In this document: in pieces, positions 54,726-64,000 of the stretch
Layout of the letters: the number at the start of each line of letters is the position of its first letter
How positions within the stretch are numbered: the first letter of the stretch is position 1
From: Protula sp. h YS-2021
Taxonomy: Eukaryota; Annelida; Polychaeta; Sabellida; Serpulidae
Assembly: GCA_949752745.1 (NCBI GenBank)
Contig: OX457029.1
Span: 45,708,000 to 45,771,999 of the forward strand
DNA: 64,000 nucleotides
Reading direction: 5' to 3'
Program-made: the position numbers and the translations under genes
Notes under the pieces: generated by a model
Seen by the model: the letters and a program-made list of their open reading frames with translations, nothing else
What the model was told of the DNA's origin: nothing
Database searches by the model: none

Positions 54726-57700
54726 GTAGAATATGACGAGGACAAATCTTGCGGGATATTTTCGCATGTTGCGATATGCCCTTGTGATGGCTTCGTTTAT
54801 TTCTCTGTCAGGTATGTTTGTTCAAGACCATTTCACAACCCTGGCGATTTCGAAACAGTGAGGCCATTGTTTCATAACCAGTAGTTTCCATCTTTGGTTA
54901 TGTGATGGCGTACTGTTTCACAACCAAAAAATGTGGCAACCTGGCCGTTTTGAAACGCTTCACAATCTCGTTATGCGTTTTTTAAGTAAATGGTCTTGTG
55001 TTGAGAATCCAGATCTTAATCTGCACAACTCCTGAAACTCCCTGTTATTAGGCCCCAACCCTACAGGGTTGGGGGCCTATAGACTTGGGGTGTCTGTCTG
55101 TCCGTCTGTCCGTCTGTCTGTCGCTTTTTTGTACGCAGAGGCCTAGAGACTTGATGTTAGGCTCATTTGAAAGATCTCGTGTTGTATATGTGCCTTTTGG
55201 CCATTTTGGCCGAATTCGATCACGAGATCTTGGCCAAATGGGCCAAAAAACGCAAAAATCGACTTGTGTTTGTCCAGGCGATATCTCGAGAACGCAAAGG
55301 CCTAGAGACTTGACGTTGGGCTCATTTGAAAGATCTCGACTTGTAGATGTGCCTTTTGGCCATTTTGGCCAAATTCGATCACGTGATCTTGGCCAAATGG
55401 GCCAAAAACGCAAAAAATCGACTTGTGTTTGTACTGGCGATATCTCGAGAACGCAGTAGTTTCCATCTTTGGTTATGTGATGGCGTACTGTTTCACAACC
55501 AAAAAATGCGGCAACCTGGCCGTTTTGAAACGCTTCACAATCTCGTTATGCGTTTTTTAAGTAAATGGTCTTGTGTTGAGAATCCAGATCTTAATCTGCA
55601 CAACTCCTGAAACTCCCTGTTATTAGGCCCCAACCCTACAGGGTTGGGGGCCTATAGACTTGGGGTGTCTGTCTGTCCGTCTGTCCGTCTGTCTGTCGCT
55701 TTTTTGTACGCAGAGGCCTAGAGACTTGATGTTAGGCTCATTTGAAAGATCTCGTGTTGTATATGTGCCTTTTGGCCATTTTGGCCGAATTCGATCACGA
55801 GATCTTGGCCAAATGGGCCAAAAAACGCAAAAATCGACTTGTGTTTGTACAGGCGATATCTCGAGAACGCAAAGGCCTAGAGACTTGGTGTTAGGCTCAT
55901 TTGAAAGATCTCAACTTGTAGATGTGCCTTTTGGCCATTTTGGCCGAATTTGATCACGTGATCTTGACCTAATGGGCCAAAAACGCAAAAAAATCGACTT
56001 GTGTTTGTACAGGCGATATCTCGAGAACGCAGAGGCCTAGAGACTTGATGTTGGGCTCATTTGAAAGGTCTCGACTTTTAGAAGTGCTTTTTGGCCATTT
56101 TGACCAAATTCGATCAATTGATCTTGGCCAAATTGGCCAAAAATCCACTCGTGTTTGTGTAGGCGTTTATCTCGAGAACGCAGAGGCCTAGATACTTGAT
56201 GTTGGGCTCATTTGAAAGGTCTCGACTTATAGATGTGCCTTTAAGGCATTTTGGCCAAATTCGGTCACGTGATCTGCTAAATTTTGGGGGTAAAAAAGAT
56301 TTTCCGCCAGCCAGTATCATTGTTTTTCAAAGTTTTGAGCAGAAGTAGGACATTTATTTTTCTTGGCCTAAACTGGCCAACAGGTTCAAAACCATAGACA
56401 ACCCCTTACAATTTTGGGGGCGTTGGGGCCTGTTAGTGTTCACTGAATACTTGTTAAAAATAGAATGTATCCAGTAAATAAAACTTTAGCTTTTTTTATT
56501 CGGGGTGAAATATAACACTTTCGACAGAGTGAGTGTATTCCAAAATAGAAACTTTGATTATACCCTATATCTATCAATGAGACTGGGCAGCATGAATCTC
56601 TTCCTGAATAGATTCACTGAGTCTTATTTGCGTGATATCTTCTTATTTTAAGCACTATGTCGTAAAAATTGTTATGAAGCATACATTCATTTTTTTAGTG
56701 TAATTTAAGACAGATACCTTACATCAGCGTTCGCACTCTGAGATGAAGAATTAAAACTTAAAAACAAAATACCTGGACAGGTCAGGGTTGAGACTTCGTA
56801 AAATTTTCTAGTCGCCCGGCACAAAAGTTAGTCGCCCGACGCAATTTTTGCAAAATTTGTCTAGCCCGCCTCACATGAAAAAACAAAACAAAATGGTGTT
56901 TAAAATAACCAACAGTATTAACCTGAAAATACTCAGAAAAAAGTTGGTCGCCCGAGCCAAAAGTTGGTCGCCACGGGCGACCGCGAAATCTCAACCCTGC
57001 AGGTATAGAAAAGTTTAGAGAAAATTGCGAGATTTTCGAAAAAGAAATCTATGCAAATATCGCTGTCATTTAATGGTGCAAGCTGTAACTTTGTTCACTG
57101 TGCTGTTAAGTAACGTTTACCGTGAAAGATAAAGTAAATCTCTTTTATTTAAAGTAAATACAAGGTCCCAAGGTGGCTCCCACTCCGGAGCCATAATACA
57201 ACAGATAGTTCTTATGGTTAAGAAATGGGGCCATTACGAAACAGATTTTAACTTACTAGCTAATACTTGTTTTTTTTTTTTCATTGAACAAGAAGTTCAG
57301 AAGTGAATGCGCACGCGTAGAAAATTAAGGTTTTTAAGGTGTTAAACAGTTGGGTATGAAAACTCTGTCAGTGTTTTTGAACCGTGTGATTTTTTTTCCA
57401 GATGCATTGGCCGTTATGTCGATTGATCTTGGTAGTGAGTTCATGAAAATTGCAATAGTTAAGGTAAACTTTAAGTCATGTTTTGTTCTTCTGATTAGTT
57501 TAAAAGGGGGGCTTTTGATACAGAATGTGCGCAATTTGCATTAAGTAAATAACATTGATGGCAGAAATGAACACTACTTCTAAACATGCAACTTTCAAAC
57601 CTATGAAACGGTTTTAAGAAATATTGGTGGTTTACAGATGAAAAATAAAGTTATGAAGTAAAAGTATACAATAATATCAAATAAGTCAACATTTTATTTT

Positions 57701-57946
57701 TTAACCCAGCCAATTTTTGTAGATGAGCTGTACTCATCACTTGTGGAGTATCCGTTGTCCGTGATGTGTGTGTAAACAATTTTAAAATGCTACTCCGCCT
57801 ACATTTCTGGTCCGATTGTCTTGCAATGTGGTAGAGTTGTCGTTCGAGTCTTGGACTGGTTACCGCGAGGTCGTGAGTTGAAGCCCCGCCTTAAGCATAC
57901 TTTTCCCTTTCTCCCTTCTAAGTTTTGCAGTCCGTAATCTATATTA

Positions 57947-57995
<49 letters not shown>

Positions 57996-60900
57996 GCACA
58001 TAGAAAACCATCTTCAGCAGAACATCTTCCTTTCTTTATTCTTTTCTTCTTTCCTTTCTTTCCTTTCTTTTCTCCATTTCTCCATCCCAAGTAGATCTTT
58101 ACTAGATTTGTAGTTTTTTTTTTTTTGCTATTGGTTCGACAAAAACCTATCCAATAAACAAATAACTTTAAAGAGAAACACGTACAATGCTTTTCGTCAA
58201 GCAGATCTGGTCAGATTACTTTTGATAGCAATGAAAGCAATGAGGCCTTTAACCAAATCTACACAGCTGGGCACAATGTCTAAGGACATTCTTGTTTGTT
58301 GAGTTTCACTAAACTATAAGTTTTCTGTACAAGTTCAGGAAAAAGAAAATTTCTATTTTCGATTTACAAGGTGAGGCGATTTGAAAGTTTTAGCACGTGC
58401 GCACATTTCTGTTGCGTGGTGTGACGACGTCTGAAGTCGATTCGCGTTTTTTCTTTTATGTTGCAGCCTGGTGTGCCAATGGAAGTAGCCTTAAATTAGT
58501 ATGTACCATTACATGCTTTTCTTGGCATTTCAGTGTTCTTTGTTTTACCGCCCCGAAAATACATGCAGATGGTCTGGTTATAATCATAGCCTGTAACAGA
58601 TACAATTTTTGAGCAGTATTTTGGCTAGATTTCTCCTTAGGGCAAATGGTTGTAGGTACTACTGCTGACTGTGGTGTTGTATAATACTATCACAGCTGAA
58701 CGAAATATTCCTTCTTGGTAATATTCAGTTTGAATTTTATTTTATGGCAGTCATTATAAATGAAAGCATGGGAATTTCGACGCAGAAAAAATAATGATAT
58801 ACCAGTAAGGATAGCTTGTCGGTTGATTGTCGTTTATTTTTATTTCCGCTTGCAGTGAAAGTAGACGAAAGACGCCTGTTGTTGTGTCAATGAGAAATGG
58901 CGAAAGACTCTTTTCTGATCCTGCAATGGCTACTGTAAGTCAGCTCCTTATGTTTGTATGTTCTACAAGCTGAAATGAATTTCTATGCGATATAGTTTTA
59001 GCAAATAAATGAAGTTAAATGTTAATGCTGTTCTGTAACAGTATTTAACTATATTGAAAAAATTACACCCTTTTTGTACTTTATATTACTCTTTATTTGC
59101 AGTCTGTGAAATATCCACACACAGCGTATTTGTATCTACAAGACTTACTGGCGAAAAGTTTGGACAACCCCGCAGTGAAGCGATTCCAGCAAAGGTACCC
59201 TTTCTACGAACTGGTTGAGGACGCGGAGAGTAACTCAATAGCATTCAAACACGATGAGTGAGTATGTTTGGATTTGGAAGTCCACGGCGAATGTAGGATA
59301 TGTAAAGGCAGTTGTTAGAGGCAGTCTCAGAGCTTTATATTAAGGACTGAACGGGGTGGTGAAATATGGGCTAGGACGCGTAGGTCCGGACTCTTACGAC
59401 TGGGCAGGTAGTTTTGGCGGGGAGAGGGGTGGGGGTGTTGTAGTTAGGAAGAGATGGGGGAGGTTAATAGATGACTCCCTAGCTTGCACTGTGTGTGTTC
59501 AGTATAGAGTCTTGATGACTTGTTCAAAGGTTATTTAAGCATAATTTTGTTTCAGATAATTTCAATTTCCGGGTACTCACAGATGATGGAGGAGGTTGGC
59601 AGGGGGGGGGGGGTGGGCTTTAAAGAGGTGGAAGGGTTTTGTGGTCTGGCATGCAAATCTCGAAACCTAACCTGAAAACTGGTTGCGAATGACACAGGTC
59701 CCATATATTGCGACACAAGGACTAAGTAGGGATATTTAACATGGCCCCGTTTGTATTAGGTCTTGTATACTTGTTGTTTTGTCCTTGCGTTATCTTGGCA
59801 TGATGCAACAGCACAAACATCCTGTTAGGAAGCTGCCACGTGTAAGTCGGCAAGTTTGTCATTGAAATAACCATTGCAGTTCCGCGTGGTTTGTTCTGTA
59901 GCGTGTTATTACACTGTATTGTCTTATGTGCTCTTGTCAGAAAAAAACGGACACGTGTTTTGTTTATGTAGTTGTCGTACACGTGTATTATTTCATCATG
60001 CCACGGCAAATGGAAAATATGCAAGTCTGCTCTGTTCATTTCACATTATTCCTTTTATGCTGTTCCCAAAAGGAAATGAAAATTTGGTGGCCTCACCATG
60101 CACGCGCTGAATATTATAAAAAATGTTATTTATTTACACTAAAACTCTAGTTATAAACTGTAGTTAGAAAGGTCATCTATTTACTACAATGTTAGATTAG
60201 TTTTTCGGTCTGCTTCTGAATTTATGCTTACTTTGCTTTCAATATTTTCGCACATATTATTCCAGAGAAACTTTCTACACTCCAGAGGAACTGCTTGCAA
60301 TGATCTTGGAACATGCGAAAGAAATTGCGGAACATTTTGCAGGTGATTTCCTGTCAGTTTACAAAATGTAATACTACTTATTAGTTTCCAAAGAAATGGT
60401 ATGATGCTGCGTCTTTGAACCAGTTCAGCCAAAAAATTTATGAATTATTTTTAAATATTTCAGAAATTTAAAATTTTTGAAATGTCGACTTGTTGTTTCT
60501 GGTAGTTATTTAGATTCAGTCTGTTTATTGTTTTATGTGCTTTTCAGAACAAAGTATTAACGAGGCTGTAATCACAGTCCCGCCTTACTTTAATCAAGCG
60601 GAGAGAAGAGCTGTCCTGAGAGCCGGGGAATTGGCGGGATTAAAAATTCTCCAGCTTATGAACGATAATACTGCTGGTAATGTATTGCCATAGATGTTGT
60701 TCATTGTTGAACAGACTTGCGCAATCTGTTGTTGAATCAAGGCTAGCATGAAATCAAATCTTTGATGTTCAGCGATCTCTCACTGTTGTTTTGTGTGAGG
60801 AATTGTCAAAAGCTGTTTTGTTGATTAAGTTTGTTGGTGATTGTTCGCAAGCAAAAAAAATAAGAATAATAAAAAAAGCCTGTAAACATTAAATGTAGTT

Positions 60901-63232
60901 TGTGCTTCGAATTTGAAGCTTAAATCATTTTGGGTGCATTTCAAAAAAACTAAATAAATTCAATGCGCTTACGTTATTTTGAACTGAAAACAAAATTACG
61001 AGACGGGGATAAAAATGAATGAAATACTGTTGGAAATTGTATACTTTCTCAACCAGGTTCTATTTTTTTTTCAGTGGCTTTGAATTATGGTGTGTTCCGA
61101 CGGAAGTCCTTCAACGCAACCATACTGCACTACATGTTCTTTGACATGGGCGCCAACTCTGCCTCGGCAACCGTGGTGGCCTACCAGGAGGTGAAGGAGA
61201 AGAGCAAGGCAACCGGCGTCGTTGATAAGTTCCCTCAACTCACGGTCAAGGGCGTCGGGTGTGTACCAACGCTGTCTTCCTCCTTTCTTGATATTTTAGC
61301 CAAATGCGGCTTCAGTCCCGAACACGGACTATAGGTTTGGATGTTGTCCCTGTCTGTCTGCACAACGGTCCGTCCGTAAATCTGGCTACCCTTGTGTTCC
61401 CTTTCCTATGATTTTGGTATATACGTATCATAGTGGGCACGTTATTTTGTCTTTTGACCTTTACCAAATGTCAAGGTCACGATGACCGCATTCTTGTATT
61501 TTCAGTTCCTGCTGCGACTGTGCTCTCTACAATGACATTTTTTGGCTTTTAATTTGCGATGCTATGATGACTAGCGCGTATTTAAAAAAAATATAAGCTA
61601 TTTAGTAGATGCTTGACAGTGTTGAAGTAAAGGCATCGTAAAAAAACATTTCGGTAAGTTCCTTGGAACCGATAATCGTCGATCGTAGATTTGTAGAAAT
61701 ATGATACCTGTTTAATTCATCGTATAAAAGATCCGACAGTTGACGGGGTTTCCCAAGAAGTGTGAATAGTCATTCTGAAGAATAAAAAAACTTTTCAGAT
61801 TTGACCGAGACCTAGGAGGTCTTGAAATTCAGTTGCGGTTGCGCGACCACCTGGCTAAACTGTTCAATGAACAGAAGAAGACGCCGAATGACGTCACCGA
61901 GAATAAGCGCGCTATGGCCAAACTATTCAAGGAAGCAGGCAGGCTGAAGCAGGTACTCAGTGCCAACACGGGGCACTACGCACAGGTGAGGACTGTAGTC
62001 ATTAATGGCAATGTCGAGTCCATGGCTTATGTCTGCCAGGGTATGCCACTTTTGATAATGATTTCATAACCAGTATTTGGAAGTGGGCAATGGCTGTATA
62101 ACTGGTTAAGTACTCGAATTCATTTCTGAAAAAAAAAAAAAATGTGTTCAAAAAGTGGGTCAGACGAGAGACAAGTAAACATAGTGGTACGAAAGGAGGA
62201 GAAAAAATAGATATCAGGGACTGGTCACTACACATACGCTGAGGGGCCATCCATAAAACACGCAGAAAGTACGCACTTATGACCATAAAGAACTAGAAAA
62301 GTACCGGGAAAACTGAGTTTCAAAAGCTGCATAGATTTGGCCCAAATTATTAATTTGCAATCTGCATGTATTTTTTTGGCTAAATATGGTTTTTTTTTAC
62401 GCGCAGGTTGAAGGTTTGCTGGATGATAAAGATTTTAAAGCCAAAGTCACGAGAGCTGAGCTGGAGGAGATGTGCAAAGATATTTTTGACAAAATCAATG
62501 GTGTCGTTCAGGAAGCTTTGAAATCGTCGGAGGTCACTATGGTAGGATCATGTTTTCGTTTCATGAGTGCTTCCGTGTCTCCTATGTTTATTTAGTTTTT
62601 CAACGATAGTGCAAAAAAAATCGATTACAGTGAGTTGTGCAAGAAAAATTGTGCAAAATTAATTCATTCAGTATTAAATTATGAACTGCGGTTCTTATCA
62701 GCGAGAACAGTGAATATTAGATGTTAGTTTTTTGATATTTAAATGCATGTATAATTAAGTCGGAAAGGTTCCATTGATATGTGGTTGTTGTTCCAGGATG
62801 AAATAAACGAGGTTATTCTTATGGGCGGAAGCACGAGAATTCCAAAAGTGCAGGAGCACCTTCAAAAAGCCATTGGAAGGTAATTTCTGACATGGTTCTT
62901 CTATGAAATAAGATCTGATCTCAACTTAATAAGTGCCCCCTTCAACAGTGGACTTCAAGTTTGTAAAACCCCTTGTGCTTCCAGTCAATGTGATTGATTC
63001 GTTTAAACACGTCGGTCTTTTCAATTTTTTTTTCTAAATTCCCATTTTTCAAGGATTGCTAAGCTGTTACACCAACTAGAAGTGCTAGTATGTTTTCAGA
63101 GATGAGTTGGGAAAGAGCATCAACACGGATGAGGCGGCTGCCCTGGGCGCCGTTTACCAGGCCGCTCATTTAGGCAAAGGATTCAAGGTCAAGAAATTTG
63201 GTGTGAAAGAAGCCACCATTTTTCCAATTCAG
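54726..63232 (+). CDS. HYOU1: HYOU1/GRP170, ER Hsp110-family chaperone (5' part, 12 exons)
   Basis: HYOU1 is a large ER-lumen chaperone of the Hsp110/Grp170 family and nucleotide exchange factor for BiP. Exons: 54726-54811 (ATG at 54733), 57402-57463, 58467-58498, 58856-58934, 59103-59257, 60266-60342, 60548-60676, 61075-61258, 61799-61985, 62407-62541, 62797-62879, 63100-63232. All are GT-AG with matching phases, giving 445 codons. Residues 1-26 include a basic start and hydrophobic core (signal peptide). The nucleotide-binding domain follows: [11 protein letters not shown] (phosphate-1), [46 protein letters not shown] (phosphate-2), [12 protein letters not shown] and [17 protein letters not shown] (adenosine motif). 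No break in frame. The acceptor at 54725 implies an upstream noncoding exon. The rest of the gene is beyond the window. Confidence 0.95.
54881..56030. repeat. Tandem duplication of a 575-bp segment in HYOU1 intron 1
   Basis: 54881-55455 is repeated immediately at 55456-56030. Landmarks keep a constant offset of 575 bp (GGCCCCAACC at 55051 and 55626; GCCTAGAGAC at 55141 and 55716). Only a handful of differences are visible by eye, such as AAAATGTGG against AAAATGCGG and TGTCCAGG against TGTACAGG. The unit spans unique intron sequence (GTAGTTTCCATCTTTGG...) plus the start of the palindrome-bearing element. Confidence 0.9.
55051..56460 (+). mobile_element. Tandem-repeat mobile element with GGCCCCAACCC palindrome (copy 2)
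   Basis: Starts with the perfect palindrome GGCCCCAACCC-TACA-GGGTTGGGGGCC, then a GTCTGTCTGTCCGTCTGTCC microsatellite. Monomers of about 159 bp follow (starts near 55141 and 55300, and in the duplicated part 55716, 55875, 56035, 56186), each with GCCTAGAGACTTGATGTT and GATATCTCGAGAACGCA. A unique tail (56270-56450) matches 960-1170 inverted. No protein-coding capacity; open frames of 97-124 codons come from the repeat. Confidence 0.7.
56783..56999. mobile_element. 217-bp MITE, hAT-like, with 5-bp flanking repeat
   Basis: Begins CAGGGTTGAGACTTCG and ends CGAAATCTCAACCCTG, so the two ends are inverted repeats of each other. GTCGCCCG units recur inside on both arms. It is flanked by CAGGT on both sides (56778-56782 and 57000-57004). 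The CAGGG start is hAT-like, but hAT duplications are normally 8 bp, so the superfamily is uncertain. Located in HYOU1 intron 1. Confidence 0.7.
57824..57905 (+). repeat. tRNA-derived SINE fragment
   Basis: GTGGTAGAGTTGTCGTTCGA resembles an A box and D arm, and CGTGAGTTGAAGCCCCGCC resembles a B box, about 35 bp apart. Followed by a (TA)n tract at 57950-57993. Acceptor stem not intact. Lies in HYOU1 intron 2. Confidence 0.5.
57949..57993. repeat. (TA)n microsatellite
   Basis: About 44 bp of pure TA/AT. Confidence 0.95.
59330..60265. other. HYOU1 intron 5
   Basis: G-rich stretches at 59410-59465 and a G-run at 59601-59613. Minus-strand chance frame of 105 codons at 59722-60039, with no recognisable similarity. 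No gene supported. Confidence 0.5.
61330..61510. repeat. Dispersed repeat in HYOU1 intron 8
   Basis: CTGTCTGTCTGCACAACGGT followed by CCGTCCGTAAATCTGG and AAATGTCAAGGTCACGATGA. This resembles a repeat texture common in bivalve genomes and the segment at 42290-42520. Class not determined. Confidence 0.4.
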
Positions 63233-64000
63233 GTAAAAAAACATTGAGATGGATAAGAAGTCGAGTTCTTTGGGGCACGTGTTTCTATTACGCTATATTT
63301 TTCATGCTCGTATAGGCAGTTTTTAAATTTTAATTCTAGATATTAATATTTAATTCTAGATATTAAATTTTATTCAAGCCTGTCGTAGACGAAGCTCGTA
63401 CATAATTTGCGATAAATCCTCTAATTTTAACTGCCGAAATTATCAGAATTCAAAATAGATGTTACAGTGAATCTATCAAATCAGCGACTTTGTAAAGTCA
63501 CTTAAAATTTCAATGAATCTGTCAAAATTAGGGCAATTTATGGGAAGTTAAACATTTTGCGGTACAGTTTTCAGAAAATAGTGTTGTTGTCATAAAAATA
63601 TCACAGTCCCCATCTTATTAACACAAAGAGCTGAAGTCGTAAAATTTGCAATAGATAAATCAAAAAGCTGCAAAATCATAAAATTATGACTACCTCGAAC
63701 CATATTTTAATGGATTTTAAGTACTGCAAACAACATGATCGCTTTACCTTACACAGATTTGACAGATTCGCTGAAAATTTCAGTGACCTTCTAAAGTCAT
63801 TGATTTGATAGAATTACTGCAAAAAATGCACCTAAATAGGTGTTCAAAATGCCCCAGATAGCCACCTCACAACGTCTGTTTGGGGGTAACCATTCTTGTA
63901 ATATCAGCATTGCTCATCTGTTCAAACTATTCCTCGTCGTATGTTTGTAACTGGAATATTGTCGGCACATGTTTGAGATTAATTAATTACTGATTTAAAT
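63233..64000. other. HYOU1 intron 12 (partial)
   Basis: Opens with GTAAAA. A+T-rich, with a TTAATTCTAGATATTAA-type repeat at 63335-63370. No further exon before the window edge. Confidence 0.6.

Noticed and set aside
55141..56320. CRISPR-like array
   Set aside because: Regular repeats of about 159 bp without short unique spacers, in a eukaryotic intron; it is a tandem-repeat element.
59722..60039. 105-codon minus-strand frame in HYOU1 intron 5
   Set aside because: No recognisable domain and no supporting splice or promoter context; likely chance.

Overview
This is a piece of an animal nuclear genome. It is A+T-rich, its host genes are split by spliceosomal introns, and it is dense in transposon remains and microsatellites. 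Three conserved host genes can be read. The style of the dispersed repeats (tandem-repeat elements with GTCTGTCC-type microsatellites, (TA)n tracts, tRNA-derived fragments) together with Polinton, DIRS and CR1/L2-like elements suggests a marine lophotrochozoan, most likely a mollusc such as a bivalve. That placement is inference, not proof.

Layout. 1-3500: dispersed repeat families. 3587-5234: nested inverted-repeat elements. 5454-5565 (-): first coding exon of a dephospho-CoA kinase domain-containing protein (DCAKD-like). 6380-9560 (+): decayed Ty3/Gypsy retrotransposon. 10700-12700: scrambled low-complexity repeat zone with a tRNA-derived fragment. 15.0-15.8 kb: duplicated CGACG-rich repeat. 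16823-25350: Polinton/Maverick copy 1, integrase at left, DNA polymerase B at right. 25623-46932 (+): a complete nine-exon sarcosine oxidase-like (PIPOX-like) flavoenzyme gene. Its 15.6-kb first intron contains Polinton copy 2 (about 26169-39175) in reverse orientation, which is itself broken by a solo LTR and a non-LTR retrotransposon. 48.4-50.3 kb (+): DIRS-type tyrosine-recombinase retrotransposon remains. 54726-63232 and beyond (+): 5' part of HYOU1/GRP170, the ER Hsp110-family chaperone, with twelve exons covering the signal peptide and nucleotide-binding domain; it runs off the right edge.

The most striking arrangement is the pair of inverted Polintons. Their polymerase ends face each other across about 0.8 kb of host DNA that holds the promoter region and first coding exon of the sarcosine oxidase-like gene. 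Both copies are pseudogenised by frameshifts, stops, an internal deletion in one polymerase and insertions in the other. Together they keep remnants of the typical gene set: DDE integrase, FtsK/HerA-type packaging ATPase, penton-like minor capsid protein, double-jelly-roll major capsid protein, pVI-like and pX-like small proteins and protein-primed DNA polymerase B. Their terminal repeats contain an unusual tandem array of about 75-86 bp subunits.

The three host genes are not functionally linked in any obvious way: CoA synthesis, peroxisomal amine oxidation and ER protein folding. All boundaries come from reading open frames and splice signals by eye; no database search was run.
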